Notes: generated by a model from the letters alone, not told the origin. A DNA stretch of 61,237 nucleotides from Candidatus Ferrigenium bremense (GCA_019449635.1 JAGRPI010000036.1:1-61237), one strand, 5' to 3'. Shown: positions 11,266 through 20,602, numbered from the stretch's first letter. A program made the numbers and translations.

Positions 11266-13077
11266 ATGAACCGTTATCCATTGTGGAAATATCTGCTGAT
11301 TCTGGCCGTGTTGCTGGTCGGGTTGATCTATACCCTGCCGAATTTCTACGGTGAATCGCCCGCCGTGCAGGTGTCGCCGTTGCGCACCAGCCTGAAGGCG
11401 GATGCCGCTTTGCTGGAGCGCGTGGAAAAAACCCTGAAGGCAGCCGGCCTCAACCCGGAAGTCATCGCGCTGGACGGCAACAGCGTCAAGGCGCGCTTCG
11501 CCGACACCGATAACCAGTTGAAAGCCAAGGATGTGCTGATCGGCCAGTTGGGTGAAGATTACATGGTCGCGCTCAACCTGCTGTCGCGTTCGCCGCATTG
11601 GCTGACCAACCTTCATGCTCTGCCGATGTATCTTGGCCTTGACCTGCGCGGCGGCGTGCACTTCCTGCTGCAAGTGGACATGAAAGCCGCACTGGGCAAG
11701 GCGCTGGAAGCCGCTACCGGAGATATCCGCAGCGCGCTGCGCGATCAGAATATCGCTTATTCCGGCGTCAGCCGCGAAGGCAATGTGCTGCTGGTGAAGT
11801 TCCGCGATGCCGAGGCGCGCAGCAAGGGCGAAGAGGAGATCAAGCAGCGTTTCACCGACTACATGCTGAGCGCCAAAGAGGCAGGCGGCGAATTCGTGTT
11901 GCAGGCCACGCTCAAGCCGGAAGCCGAGCGGCGCATCCAGGATTCAGCCGTGCAGCAGAACCTGCTGACCTTGCGCAACCGCGTGAACGAGCTGGGCGTC
12001 GCCGAGCCGGTGATCCAGCAGCAGGGTGCGGATCGCGTGGTGGTGCAACTGCCCGGCGTGCAGGATACGGCGCACGCCAAGGATATCCTCGGGCGTACCG
12101 CGACACTGGAAGTGCGCATGGTCGACGACGAGCATCAGGTCAGTCCGGGTGCGGCTGCACCGTTCGGCACCGAGATGTTCAAGGATCGCGACGGGAACCT
12201 GCTGCTGGTGAAGAAGCAGGTGATCCTTACCGGCGAGCGCATCAATGACGCGCAGCCCGGTTTCGACAATCGCAACAACGAACCCGCCGTACATATCAAC
12301 CTGGACGGCGTGGGTGCGCGCAAATTCAAGGAAGCGTCACGCGAGAATGTCGGCAAGCGCATGGCGATCATCCTGTTCGAGAAAGGCAAGGGCGAAATCG
12401 TCACTGCACCGGTCATCCGCGAAGAGATCGGCGGCGGGCGCGTGCAGATCAGCGGCCGGATGAGCACCGTGGAGGCGCAGGATACCTCATTGCTGCTGCG
12501 TGCCGGCGCGCTGGCGGCACCGATGGAAATCATCGAGGAGCGCACCATCGGGCCCAGCCTCGGCGCGGACAATATCAAGCGCGGTTTCGATTCCACCAAG
12601 ATCGGCTTCATCATGGTTGCGGCATTCATGATCGCCTATTACCTGATGTTCGGTACGATTTCCATGCTGGCCTTGGCCGCGAATCTGCTGTTGCTGGTGG
12701 CGTTGCTGTCCATGCTGCAGGCCACGCTCACCCTGCCCGGCATGGCGGGCATCGCGCTGACGCTGGGGATGGCGATCGACGCGAACGTGCTGATCAACGA
12801 GCGTATCCGCGAGGAACTGCGCAACGGCGTCACGCCGCAGGCCGCGATCCATGCCGGATATGACCGTGCGTTCGGCACCATCATTGACTCCAACGCCACC
12901 ACCCTGATCGCCGGGATTGCGCTGTTCATGTTCGGTTCGGGTCCGGTCAAGGGGTTTGCGGTGGTGCTGTGCCTGGGCATCCTGACGTCGATGTTCAGTG
13001 CGGTGCTGATTTCGCGCGCGCTGGTGAACATGATTTATGGCCGCAAGGCGCGCCTCGCCAAAGTGGCGATCGGCTAG
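11266..13077 (+). CDS. secD: Protein translocase subunit SecD
   Basis: A 603-residue RND-superfamily membrane protein that, with SecF, uses the proton gradient to pull proteins through SecYEG. There is an N-terminal TM helix (about 7-24), a large periplasmic domain beginning YLGLDLRGGVHFLLQVD, then VIQQQGADRVVVQLPGVQD. The C-terminal membrane domain carries AGIALTLGMAIDANVLINERIREE, the conserved TM4 Asp motif for proton coupling. Length is normal for betaproteobacteria. CAAGAGGTTTCA precedes the ATG. Confidence 0.97.
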   Translation: MNRYPLWKYLLILAVLLVGLIYTLPNFYGESPAVQVSPLRTSLKADAALLERVEKTLKAAGLNPEVIALDGNSVKARFADTDNQLKAKDVLIGQLGEDYMVALNLLSRSPHWLTNLHALPMYLGLDLRGGVHFLLQVDMKAALGKALEAATGDIRSALRDQNIAYSGVSREGNVLLVKFRDAEARSKGEEEIKQRFTDYMLSAKEAGGEFVLQATLKPEAERRIQDSAVQQNLLTLRNRVNELGVAEPVIQQQGADRVVVQLPGVQDTAHAKDILGRTATLEVRMVDDEHQVSPGAAAPFGTEMFKDRDGNLLLVKKQVILTGERINDAQPGFDNRNNEPAVHINLDGVGARKFKEASRENVGKRMAIILFEKGKGEIVTAPVIREEIGGGRVQISGRMSTVEAQDTSLLLRAGALAAPMEIIEERTIGPSLGADNIKRGFDSTKIGFIMVAAFMIAYYLMFGTISMLALAANLLLLVALLSMLQATLTLPGMAGIALTLGMAIDANVLINERIREELRNGVTPQAAIHAGYDRAFGTIIDSNATTLIAGIALFMFGSGPVKGFAVVLCLGILTSMFSAVLISRALVNMIYGRKARLAKVAIG

Positions 13078-13091
13078 GTCTGAAAGGCCTG

Positions 13092-13228
13092 TTAGCCACG
13101 GATTGACACGGATGAACACGGAACAGAGATATGCTGTGCAAGGTTCCGGTCTGGTGTGGGGTATTCGTGGACATGTCAATTACGACTATGGCTTTTGTCT
13201 GTGTCAATCCGTGTTTATCCGTGGTTAA
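13092..13228. repeat. CACGGAT-type inverted repeat between secD and secF
   Basis: The left arm AGCCACGGATTGACACGGAT then GAACACGGA is a tandem of a 10-base unit (xxxCACGGAT). The right arm, ending TTTATCCGTGGTTAA, is its imperfect complement. The roughly 75-bp interior is unrelated to other copies. One of seven copies in this window; it sits inside the secDF transcription unit. Confidence 0.8.
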
Positions 13229-13252
13229 TCACGGTTTTTAGGAAAATCGGAA

Positions 13253-14185
13253 ATGGAATTTTTCAAGATCAAACGCGACATCCCGTTCATGAGCTATGGG
13301 CGCTACACCACCGCCATTTCGCTGGTGACATTCCTGTTCGCGGTGTTTTTTCTCGCCACCAAGGGACTGAATTTCGGCGTGGACTTTACCGGCGGCACGG
13401 TGATCGAGGTGCATTACGCGCAGCCCGCCGATCTCGTTAAAGTACGCGAGCAGCTTGCCGCGACGGGCCTGCCGGACGCGCTGGTGCAGAATTTCGGCTC
13501 CAGCCACGATGTGCTGATCCAGGTGCCGCTCAAGCAGAATCTCGCCGGAGCGAAACTGAGCGATCAGGTGATGGACGGCCTGCGCAAGCAGGATGCCGGC
13601 GTGGAGATGCGCCGCGTGGAATTCGTCGGACCGCAGGTCGGCAAGGACCTGGTAGATAACGGCGCGCTGGCCTTGTTGCTGGTCAGCCTGGGTATCGTCG
13701 GCTATCTGTGGCTGCGCTTCGAATGGAAGTTCGGGTTGTCCGCCATCATCGCCAACCTGCATGACGTGGTGATCATCCTCGGCTTCTTTGCCTTCTTCCA
13801 ATGGGAATTCTCGTTGTCCGTGCTGGCGGCGGTGCTGGCGGTGCTGGGCTATTCGGTGAACGAATCGGTGGTGGTGTTCGACCGGATCCGCGAAAACTTC
13901 CGCACCATGCGCAAGGCCGAGGTGGCGGAAATCATCGACAACGCGATCACCCGCACCATGTCGCGCACCATCATCACCCACGGCTGCACGCAGATGATGG
14001 TCGGCGCGATGCTGTTCCTCGGCGGCGAGACGCTGCATTACTTCGCCATGGCACTGACCATCGGCATCCTGTTCAGCATCTATTCCTCGGTGCTGGTGGC
14101 CAGCCCGCTGCTGATGCTGCTCGGCGTGTCGCGCGAAGACTTCATCAAGCCGGAGAAGACCGACGCCGAAGAAGTTCTGCCGTAA
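13253..14185 (+). CDS. secF: Protein translocase subunit SecF
   Basis: A 310-residue RND-type partner of SecD. It starts MEFFKIKRDIPFMSYGR, followed by TM1. The periplasmic start FGVDFTGGTVIEV has the SecF signature. LAVLGYSVNESVVVFDRIREN in TM4 and TMSRTIITHGCTQMMVGAMLFLGG towards the C-terminus are conserved. A 175-bp gap containing a repeat separates it from secD, unusually wide for this pair. Confidence 0.97.
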   Translation: MEFFKIKRDIPFMSYGRYTTAISLVTFLFAVFFLATKGLNFGVDFTGGTVIEVHYAQPADLVKVREQLAATGLPDALVQNFGSSHDVLIQVPLKQNLAGAKLSDQVMDGLRKQDAGVEMRRVEFVGPQVGKDLVDNGALALLLVSLGIVGYLWLRFEWKFGLSAIIANLHDVVIILGFFAFFQWEFSLSVLAAVLAVLGYSVNESVVVFDRIRENFRTMRKAEVAEIIDNAITRTMSRTIITHGCTQMMVGAMLFLGGETLHYFAMALTIGILFSIYSSVLVASPLLMLLGVSREDFIKPEKTDAEEVLP

Positions 14186-14203
14186 ATCTTTGACAAGCGA
14201 TTC

Positions 14204-14321
14204 AGCCACGGATTGACACGGATGTACATGGATTATCAATGAGTAACCTTGTCGCCTTGCTTATCGTATTCCCTTCCATTGCCGGTTTTTTCCGTGTCTA
14301 TCCGTGTTTATCCGTGGCTAA
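14204..14321. repeat. CACGGAT-type inverted repeat between secF and dedA
   Basis: The left arm AGCCACGGATTGACACGGATG is matched by TCCGTGTCTATCCGTG and TTTATCCGTGGCTA on the right. Interior unrelated to other copies. Confidence 0.8.
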
Positions 14322-14369
14322 TGGCTGTTTTTTCAAGATGAGTCTTTCGCTGTAGAACGGGAAAAAACT

Positions 14370-15008
14370 TTGGATCTGTTAGCTGCCTTTATCGACATCG
14401 TCCTGCACCTGGACACGCACCTGCTGGCGCTCACCCAGGAATACGGCGTGTGGGTGTATGCCATCCTGTTCCTGATCATCTATTGCGAGACCGGGCTGGT
14501 GGTGATGCCCTTTCTGCCCGGCGATTCGCTGCTGTTCGTGGCGGGTGCGCTGTGCGGTCTGGGCGCGCTGCGGCTGGAGTGGCTCGCGCCGTTGCTGATG
14601 CTGGCGGCGTTCAGCGGCGACAACACCAACTACTGGATCGGCAGGCTGATCGGGATGCGCCTGCTGAAACGCACCAACGGGCTCATCAAGCGCGAGCACA
14701 TCGACAAAACCCACGCTTTCTACGAGAAGCACGGCGGCAAGACCATCCTGTTCGCGCGTTTCCTGCCGATCGTCCGTACTTTCGCGCCGTTCGTGGCGGG
14801 TATCGGGCTGATGCGCTACCGCCTGTTCATGCTGTTCAGCGCGCTGGGCAGCCTGGCGTGGATCGGCAGCCTCACCGTGGCAGGCTATTTCTTCGGCAAC
14901 ATCCCGATCATCAAGAACAACCTCACCCTGATGATCCTCGGCATCATCGCCATTTCTTTCCTGCCCGCCATCCGCGAATTCATCCGCCACCGCAGACGCG
15001 CCGCGTAA
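14370..15008 (+). CDS. DedA-family membrane protein
   Basis: A 212-residue polytopic protein of the DedA/SNARE-associated family, implicated in undecaprenyl-phosphate or other polyprenyl-phosphate lipid recycling and membrane homeostasis. The start is a TTG. Conserved marks are ETGLVVMPFLPGDSLLFVAGAL near the N-terminus, FSGDNTNYWIGR, and the signature FARFLPIVRTFAPFVAGIG. About five hydrophobic segments are visible. The ribosome site is weak, so the start is less certain than the family. Confidence 0.88.
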   Translation: MDLLAAFIDIVLHLDTHLLALTQEYGVWVYAILFLIIYCETGLVVMPFLPGDSLLFVAGALCGLGALRLEWLAPLLMLAAFSGDNTNYWIGRLIGMRLLKRTNGLIKREHIDKTHAFYEKHGGKTILFARFLPIVRTFAPFVAGIGLMRYRLFMLFSALGSLAWIGSLTVAGYFFGNIPIIKNNLTLMILGIIAISFLPAIREFIRHRRRAA

Positions 15009-15140
15009 GGGCGCGCGCCGCTGCCGGCTGCCCCGCGGTGACCTGCCAACATTTTGAAACAATTCTCTTTGAACATTCGGGTATATGCCGGGTCATAATG
15101 CCGTCACGTAAATAGCGTGAGATTTCCAGAGGAGCGAAAC

Positions 15141-15842
15141 ATGAAGAAAAGTCTGTTGGCATTGAGCCTGATTTCCTTGTATGGTGGTGCTTATGCGGCG
15201 GATTTCACCGATACCGCACGCGTGATTTCCAGCACGCCGATCTATGAACGCGTCAGTGAACCGAAGCGCGAATGCTGGACGGAGACCGTGCAGGTCGCGC
15301 CTAAAGAGCGTTCCATCGGCGGGGCGGTGGTCGGCGGTGTGGCGGGCGGCCTGCTGGGCAGCCAGGTCGGCGGCGGCAGCGGCAATACCGCGGCAACCGG
15401 CGCGGGTGCCGTGGCCGGTGCTGTGATCGGCGACCGCGTCGCCAACCCGGACAGCAACCGTTCCGCAACCGGCGCGGTGGTCGGCGGCGTGGCCGGCGCG
15501 GTGCTGGGCAGCCAGATCGGCGGCGGCACGGGCAACAAGGCCGCGACCGCAGTGGGTGGCATTGCCGGTGCGGTGATCGGTGATCGCGTCGCCAACCCGG
15601 ATCAGCCTCGTACCGAGCAGGTCGAGCGGTGCCGCCAGGTGGAATCCAGCCGCGAAGTCATCAAGGGCTACAACGTGACTTATCGCTACAACAGCCAGGA
15701 CATCACCACCACTCTGCCGTACCAGCCCGGTTCAACTATCCGCGTGGGTGTGAGCGTCATCGAAGATCAACAAGGCAGGCGTTACGACGAGCCGCAAAAG
15801 CAACGTTATGATGACCGCAGGGACAGACCTAATTATCAGTGA
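15141..15842 (+). CDS. Glycine-zipper 2TM protein with a duplicated zipper module
   Basis: A 233-residue exported protein. ATG 15141 has GAGGAGCG upstream and opens a signal peptide (MKKSLLALSLISLYGGAYA). The centre has two near-identical modules of about 45 residues, each VVGGVAGxxLGSQxGGGxGN...GAVIGDRVANPD. Each is a glycine-zipper helix pair of the 17-kDa surface antigen/Rick_17kDa type. A C-terminal domain follows with CRQVESSREVIKGYNVTYRY, a common tail of these envelope proteins. There is no lipobox Cys at the expected cleavage site. It probably sits in or on the outer membrane; precise role unknown. Confidence 0.8.
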   Translation: MKKSLLALSLISLYGGAYAADFTDTARVISSTPIYERVSEPKRECWTETVQVAPKERSIGGAVVGGVAGGLLGSQVGGGSGNTAATGAGAVAGAVIGDRVANPDSNRSATGAVVGGVAGAVLGSQIGGGTGNKAATAVGGIAGAVIGDRVANPDQPRTEQVERCRQVESSREVIKGYNVTYRYNSQDITTTLPYQPGSTIRVGVSVIEDQQGRRYDEPQKQRYDDRRDRPNYQ

Positions 15843-15857
15843 TTCATTCCTGCCCAC

Positions 15858-15887
15858 AAAAAAGCCCGGATCAAACCGGGCTTTTTT
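15858..15887 (+). terminator. Intrinsic terminator after the glycine-zipper gene
   Basis: A 12-bp stem AAAAAAGCCCGG / CCGGGCTTTTTT with a six-base loop (ATCAAA), 15 bp after the stop codon. Confidence 0.9.
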
Positions 15888-15910
15888 ATTATCCAGCTTG
15901 CGGGATTTAG

Positions 15911-16112
15911 GGAACCTCTGATTAAGTCAAAAACTGTGGTTCGATGCATTTCCCGTCCGCCCCGAGTGCCGCGCCAACGCGGTGTATCGAGGGGTGAGAA
16001 CGGAAAATACTGATGAAACTACTGGCGAAACAACTAGCCATCTGACTAGGCTGTCCAACGACGACAGCCAAGTCGCTGGTTATCACCACGAACGGACTTA
16101 ATCAGAGGTTCC
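15911..16112. mobile_element. MITE copy 2 (202 bp, TTAG target duplication)
   Basis: It begins GGAACCTCTGATTAAGTC and ends GACTTAATCAGAGGTTCC, with TTAG at 15907-15910 and 16113-16116. It is inverted relative to copy 1 and by eye roughly 90% identical. A 13-base segment containing GGCGAAACAACTAG is extra here. The nested REP-like hairpin lies at 16010-16082 on the minus strand. Confidence 0.88.
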
Positions 16113-16116
16113 TTAG

Positions 16117-16188
16117 CCAAATCTCCCGGTGATATAGTGGCTACGACGTAACCTGAAGCTAAGTCTCCGCCGCTATATCACCGAGCGA
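16117..16188. repeat. Partial direct and inverted copies of the pstB 3' end
   Basis: CCAAATCTCCCGGTGATATAG at 16117-16137 repeats the pstB terminus (CCGAATCTCCCGGTGATATAG, 16193-16213). A third, inverted copy (GCCGCTATATCACCGAGCG, about 16168-16186) lies between them. The inverted pair can form a stem of about 15 bp directly downstream of pstB. Confidence 0.75.
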
Positions 16189-16977
16189 TTAACCGAATCT
16201 CCCGGTGATATAGTCCTCAGTCTCCTTGCGCTTCGGATTGGTGAACACCGTGCTGGTGTCGCCGAACTCGATCAGGTCCCCCAGATACATGTAGGCGGTG
16301 TAATCGGAGACACGTGCGGCCTGCTGCATATTGTGCGTGACGATGACGATGGTGAAGTCTTCCTTGAGTTCGTCGATCAGCTTTTCGATGTGTGCGGTCG
16401 AGATCGGGTCGAGCGCCGAGGTCGGTTCGTCCAGCAGCAGGACCTGCGGTTTGACGGCGATGGCGCGCGCGATGCACAGGCGCTGCTGCTGACCTCCGGA
16501 AAGCCCCGTACCGCTCTGCTTGAGCTTGTCCTTGGCCTCGGTCCACAGCGCGGCCTTGTGCAATGCCCATTCGACGCGTTCGTCCATATCGTTCTTGCTG
16601 AGGTTTTCGTAGAGCTTTACGCCGAACGCGATGTTGTCGTAGATCGACATCGGGAACGGCGTGGGCTTCTGGAACACCATGCCGATCCTGGCGCGCAGCA
16701 TGTTCAGGTCTTGCGACTTGTCGAGGATGTTCGCGCCGTCCAGCAGGATCTCCCCGGTGGCTTTCTGTTGGGGATAGAGCTGGTACATGCGGTTGAAGGT
16801 GCGCAACAGCGTGGATTTGCCGCAGCCGGACGGGCCGATGAAGGCGGTCACCATCTTCTCGGCGATGCTCAGGTTGATGTTCTTGAGCGCGCGGTAATTG
16901 CCGTAATAAAAGTTGAGGTCCTTGACGATTATTTTCGGGACGATTGTTTTTGGATCGGTGGTGTTTTCAGCATTCAT
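16189..16977 (-). CDS. pstB: Phosphate ABC transporter ATP-binding protein
   Basis: A 262-residue ABC ATPase driving high-affinity phosphate import. Walker A is [12 protein letters not shown], the signature [16 protein letters not shown], and Walker [14 protein letters not shown]; the H-loop His lies in VTHNM. The C-terminus EDYITGRFG is typical of PstB. It is the last gene of pstS-pstC-pstA-pstB, 12 bp after pstA. No phoU follows: beyond the stop there are only repeat copies and a MITE. Confidence 0.97.
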   Translation of the reverse strand: MNAENTTDPKTIVPKIIVKDLNFYYGNYRALKNINLSIAEKMVTAFIGPSGCGKSTLLRTFNRMYQLYPQQKATGEILLDGANILDKSQDLNMLRARIGMVFQKPTPFPMSIYDNIAFGVKLYENLSKNDMDERVEWALHKAALWTEAKDKLKQSGTGLSGGQQQRLCIARAIAVKPQVLLLDEPTSALDPISTAHIEKLIDELKEDFTIVIVTHNMQQAARVSDYTAYMYLGDLIEFGDTSTVFTNPKRKETEDYITGRFG

Positions 16978-16989
16978 TTTCGAATCCTG

Positions 16990-17841
16990 TTAATGAGAGG
17001 CGGCTTTTTGCCGGAACAGCACGCGCGCCAGGATGTTGAGTGTCAGTACGCTGAGTGTGATCAGCAGCGCGCCGGCCCAAGCCAGTTTTTGCCAGTCTTC
17101 ATAAGGGCTCATGGCGAACTGGAAGATCACCACCGGCAGGTTCGCCATCGGCTGGTCCATGTTGCTGTTCCAGAACTGGTTGTTCAGCGCGGTGAACAGC
17201 AGCGGCGCGGTCTCGCCGCTGATGCGCGCGATGGCCAGCATCACCCCGGTGATGATCCCGGCGCGCGCAGCGCGCAAGGTGATGAAATTGATGATTTTCC
17301 ATTGCGGCGCGCCGAGTGCCGCCGCCGCTTCGCGCAGCGTGGTCGGCACCAGGCGCAGCATGTTTTCGGTGGTGCGGATGACGATCGGGATGACGATGAT
17401 GGCCAGCGCCAGTGCGCCCGCCCAGCCGGAAAAATGCTTGACGTGGACGACATAGACCTCATACACGAACAGCCCGATCACGATGGACGGCGCGGAAAGC
17501 AGCACGTCGTTGATGAAACGCGTGATCGGCGCGAGCCAGCCGCGCTGGCCGAATTCGGCCAGGTAGGTGCCGGCCAGGATGCCGATGGGCGTGCCGATCA
17601 GGGTGCCGACCAGCGTCATCATCAGGCTGCCGGCGATGGCGTTGAGCAGCCCGCCGCTGCTGCCCGGCGGCGGTGTCATCTGCGCGAAAACCATCGGGGT
17701 GAGCGCGGGCAATCCATGCTCCAGTAGCGTCCACAGGATCCAGCACAGCCAGAACAGGCCGAACGCCATGGCCAGCACCGAGATAACCAGGCCTGCTGCG
17801 TTGATGATGCGGCGGCGCGTATAGAGGTTCATCATGATCAT
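16990..17841 (-). CDS. pstA: Phosphate ABC transporter permease PstA
   Basis: A 283-residue inner-membrane permease. The start overlaps the pstC stop (ATGA at 17838-17841), giving [15 protein letters not shown]; internal Mets at 17835 or 17832 are alternatives. Six hydrophobic segments are visible. The EAA-type cytoplasmic loop is [36 protein letters not shown] and [14 protein letters not shown] are conserved PstA stretches. Translationally coupled to pstC. The longer open frame upstream is the pstC region read in another frame. Confidence 0.95.
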   Translation of the reverse strand: MIMMNLYTRRRIINAAGLVISVLAMAFGLFWLCWILWTLLEHGLPALTPMVFAQMTPPPGSSGGLLNAIAGSLMMTLVGTLIGTPIGILAGTYLAEFGQRGWLAPITRFINDVLLSAPSIVIGLFVYEVYVVHVKHFSGWAGALALAIIVIPIVIRTTENMLRLVPTTLREAAAALGAPQWKIINFITLRAARAGIITGVMLAIARISGETAPLLFTALNNQFWNSNMDQPMANLPVVIFQFAMSPYEDWQKLAWAGALLITLSVLTLNILARVLFRQKAASH

Positions 17842-18800
17842 GCTGCCTGCCCTTCGCGCTTGCCGAGTTTGTAGAGCATGTAGCGCGCGAGCGACAGGAC
17901 CACGAAGGTGATGAAGAACAGGATCAGGCCTAGCTCGATCAGCGCGGAGGTGTAGAGCTCCCCGTAGGCCTCGGTGAATTCGTTGGCGAGCGCCGAGGCG
18001 ATGCTGTTGCCGGGCATCAGCAGGGACTTGCCCAGTTCGTGCGCATTGCCGATCACGAAGGTGACGGCCATGGTCTCGCCCAGCGCGCGCCCCAGCCCCA
18101 GCATGATGCCGCCGACCACGCCTATCCTGGTGTAGGGCAGCACGACTTTCCACATGACTTCCCATGTGGTCGCGCCCAGGCCATAGGCCGATTCCTTCAG
18201 CAACGTGGGCACCACTTCGAACACGTCGCGCATCACCGATGCGATGAACGGGATCACCATGATGGCGAGGATGATGCCGGCGGTCAGCACACCGATGCCC
18301 ATCGGCGGGCCGGAGAAGAACGGGCCGATGTACGGCATAGCCCCGATATGGTCGTTGACCCACGGCTCGACATGGTCGGCAAACAGCGGTGCGAACACGA
18401 ACAGCCCCCACATGCCGTAGATGATGCTGGGAATGCCCGCCAGCAACTCGATGGCGACGCCGAGCGGGCGGCGCAGCAGTCGTGGCGACAGTTCGGTCAG
18501 AAAAATGGCGATGCCGAAGCTGACCGGGATGGCGATCGTGAGCGCGATGGCGGAGGTGACCAGCGTGCCGACGATCGGGATTAGCGCGCCGAACTGGTCG
18601 CTTACCGGATCCCAATCTGAGCTGGCCAGGAAACCGAAGCCGAACGCGCGGATGGCGGGCATGCTGCCGATAATCAGCGAAACGATGATCGCCATGAGCA
18701 GCGCCAGCACCCCAAATGCCGAGACGCGCGTCAGGTTGCGGAACAGCAGGTCCAACACGGTGTGCCGTTTAAGGCTGGCTTCGCGTAAAAACGTCGGCAT
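17838..18800 (-). CDS. pstC: Phosphate ABC transporter permease PstC
   Basis: A 320-residue permease partner of PstA. I use ATG 18800 ([20 protein letters not shown]). A TTG at 18815 is in frame but falls in the T-tract of the preceding hairpin. Conserved features are [34 protein letters not shown] and the EAA loop [30 protein letters not shown], then [18 protein letters not shown]. The hairpin between pstS and pstC probably lowers permease expression relative to the binding protein. Confidence 0.95.
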   Translation of the reverse strand: MPTFLREASLKRHTVLDLLFRNLTRVSAFGVLALLMAIIVSLIIGSMPAIRAFGFGFLASSDWDPVSDQFGALIPIVGTLVTSAIALTIAIPVSFGIAIFLTELSPRLLRRPLGVAIELLAGIPSIIYGMWGLFVFAPLFADHVEPWVNDHIGAMPYIGPFFSGPPMGIGVLTAGIILAIMVIPFIASVMRDVFEVVPTLLKESAYGLGATTWEVMWKVVLPYTRIGVVGGIMLGLGRALGETMAVTFVIGNAHELGKSLLMPGNSIASALANEFTEAYGELYTSALIELGLILFFITFVVLSLARYMLYKLGKREGQAA

Positions 18801-18816
18801 AATCGAGTTCGTCAAT

Positions 18817-18844
18817 AAAAAATAGCGGGGGTGTGAACCCCCGC
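18817..18844 (-). terminator. Attenuating hairpin between pstS and pstC
   Basis: A perfect 7-bp GC stem GCGGGGG / CCCCCGC with a six-base loop, followed on the minus strand by TATTTTTTATT. It lies 23 bp after the pstS stop. A partial terminator here would explain excess PstS over the permeases, as in other pst operons. Confidence 0.75.
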
Positions 18845-18867
18845 GATTATAACTTGGGAATGCCGGG

Positions 18868-19914
18868 CTATTGCACCAATGCCTTGCCGGACGCGTCCCT
18901 GATTTGCGTTTTCCATGCGGCGCGGATCAGTTTCACGACATTTTCCGGCAGCGGCACGTAATCCAGGTCGGAAGCCAGCTTGCCGCCCTTGTCGTAAGCC
19001 CAGTCAAAGAACTTCAGCACTTCCTTGCCGGTTGCCGGTTTTTCCTGCATCTTGTGCATCAGCACGAATGTCGCGCCGCTGATCGGCCAGCTTTCCTTGC
19101 CCGCCCCGTCGGTCAGGATATTATAGAAGCCCGGCGCCTTGTCCCATTGCGCGTTCGCCGCGGCGGCCTTGAAGCTGTTGTCCTCCGGTTTGACGAACTG
19201 GCCGTCGCGGTTCTTCATCTGCACGCTATTCATCTTGTTTTGCAACGCATAGGCGTATTCCACATAGCCGATGGAACCCTTGATGCGCTGCACATAGGAC
19301 GCCACCCCCTCGTTGCCCTTGCCGCCGGTACCGGCCTTCCAGGAAACCGCCGTGCCTTCGCCGACACCGGACTTCCAGTCCGCGCTGACCTTGGACAGGT
19401 AGTTGGTGAAGATGAAGGTGGTGCCGGAACCGTCCGAACGGTGCACGACAGTGATGTTCTCGTCGGGCAGCTTGAGGTCCTTGTTCAGTGCCGCGAGGGC
19501 GGGGTCGTTCCACTTGGTGATCTTGCCCAGGTAGATGTTCGCCAGCGTCGCGCCGTCCAGTTTCAGCTGGCCTGTGCCGACGTCCTTCAGGTTGACCACC
19601 GGCACCACGCCGCCGATCACGGTCGGGAATTGCATCAGGCCGTTCCTGTCGAGCTCTTCCGGCTTGAGCGGCATGTCGGACGCGCCAAAATCCACGGTCT
19701 TGGCGGTGATCTGCTTGATGCCGCCGCCGGAACCGATGGACTGGTAGTTCATCCCGATGCCGGTCTGCGCCTTATAGGCCTCCGCCCACTTGGCATAGAT
19801 CGGGTAGGGGAAGGTCGCGCCCGCACCGGTGAGGCCGCCTGCCTGGCTCGCGCCGGCGCAAGCCAGCGCGGCGGCAGCGATACCGATGACGAATTGCCTG
19901 AGTTTGCTGTTCAT
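18868..19914 (-). CDS. pstS: Periplasmic phosphate-binding protein
   Basis: A 348-residue protein with a signal peptide ([20 protein letters not shown], cut near SQA). The mature start is [22 protein letters not shown]. Phosphate-binding loops are visible: [24 protein letters not shown] and [12 protein letters not shown]. It delivers phosphate to PstCAB. ATGGAGAACCT precedes the ATG, and a Pho-box-like sequence lies about 85 bp upstream. Head of the operon. Confidence 0.97.
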   Translation of the reverse strand: MNSKLRQFVIGIAAAALACAGASQAGGLTGAGATFPYPIYAKWAEAYKAQTGIGMNYQSIGSGGGIKQITAKTVDFGASDMPLKPEELDRNGLMQFPTVIGGVVPVVNLKDVGTGQLKLDGATLANIYLGKITKWNDPALAALNKDLKLPDENITVVHRSDGSGTTFIFTNYLSKVSADWKSGVGEGTAVSWKAGTGGKGNEGVASYVQRIKGSIGYVEYAYALQNKMNSVQMKNRDGQFVKPEDNSFKAAAANAQWDKAPGFYNILTDGAGKESWPISGATFVLMHKMQEKPATGKEVLKFFDWAYDKGGKLASDLDYVPLPENVVKLIRAAWKTQIRDASGKALVQ

Positions 19915-19998
19915 AGGTTCTCCATGAGGTCGTTTATTGCTACCACCGGACGGGATGGCTGGCAGTCTTTCGATACGGAGGCATGTTAGGGCACTTGT

Positions 19999-20016
19999 AT
20001 GACAGGATTATTACAA
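19999..20016 (-). promoter_or_regulatory. Candidate Pho box upstream of pstS
   Basis: On the minus strand TTGTAAT is followed at an 11-base interval by CTGTCAT. This matches two direct PhoB half-sites (consensus CTGTCAT, 11-bp period). The second half-site is exact, the first has two differences. Position and the pst context support it; binding is inferred. Confidence 0.6.
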
Positions 20017-20047
20017 GCTGCCGAACACCGGGATTGCAAAATTCAGG

Positions 20048-20076
20048 TTGAACATTCCCGATTACTTCGGTAGAAT
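20048..20076 (+). promoter_or_regulatory. Sigma-70-type promoter of rpmB-rpmG
   Basis: TTGAAC (20048-20053), a 17-bp spacer, then TAGAAT (20071-20076), 34 bp before the rpmB start. Good consensus match and spacing. Confidence 0.65.
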
Positions 20077-20109
20077 CCGCGCTCTTTTGAAATCGGTTGG
20101 AGTAGAACC

Positions 20110-20346
20110 ATGGCACGTGTATGTCAAGTAACGGGGAAAGCCCCGATGACCGGGAACAATATTTCCCACGCCAACAACAAAACAAAGCGTCGTTTTTTGC
20201 CGAACCTGCAACGCCGCCGCTTCTGGGTTGAAAATGAAAACCGCTGGGTCAGCTTGCGCTTGACCAACGCGGCGCTGCGTACCATCGACAAGAACGGTAT
20301 CGACGCAGTGCTGTTCGAAATGCGCGCCCGTGGCGAGAAAGTTTAA
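20110..20346 (+). CDS. rpmB: 50S ribosomal protein L28 (bL28)
   Basis: A 78-residue large-subunit protein. [35 protein letters not shown] and [17 protein letters not shown] are the family hallmarks. It has the Cys at residue 5 but lacks the further Zn-binding Cys pairs, so it is probably a zinc-free form. The rpmB-rpmG order is conserved across proteobacteria. TTGGAGTAGAACC precedes the ATG. Confidence 0.97.
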   Translation: MARVCQVTGKAPMTGNNISHANNKTKRRFLPNLQRRRFWVENENRWVSLRLTNAALRTIDKNGIDAVLFEMRARGEKV

Positions 20347-20357
20347 GGAGAACAATC

Positions 20358-20525
20358 ATGGCAAAAGGCGCACGCGAAAAGATCAAGCTGGAGTCCTCCG
20401 CCGGTACGGGGCACTTCTACACCACCAACAAGAACAAGCGCACCACCCCGGGAAAGCTCGAATTCATGAAGTTCGACCCGGTGGTCCGCAAGCATGTCGC
20501 ATACAAGGAAACCAAGCTGAAGTAA
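20358..20525 (+). CDS. rpmG: 50S ribosomal protein L33 (bL33)
   Basis: A 55-residue protein, [20 protein letters not shown] and on to [10 protein letters not shown]. It contains the family core [22 protein letters not shown]. The CxxC zinc ribbons of other L33 paralogues are missing, so this is the Zn-independent type. It starts 11 bp after rpmB, with AAGGAGAACAATC upstream, and a terminator follows. Confidence 0.96.
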   Translation: MAKGAREKIKLESSAGTGHFYTTNKNKRTTPGKLEFMKFDPVVRKHVAYKETKLK

Positions 20526-20550
20526 TCCAGCCCGGTTCCACAGCACAAAG

Positions 20551-20574
20551 AAAAACCCGCGAAAGCGGGTTTTT
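20551..20574 (+). terminator. Intrinsic terminator after rpmG
   Basis: A 10-bp stem AAAAACCCGC / GCGGGTTTTT with a GAAA tetraloop and more T residues behind. Confidence 0.92.
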
Positions 20575-20602
20575 TGTTTTTGGCGCGGCGCTCAGGCTAT
20601 CG

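Noticed and set aside
16990..18615. 541-residue version of PstA
   Set aside because: The first half is pstC read out of frame; the real start overlaps the pstC stop.
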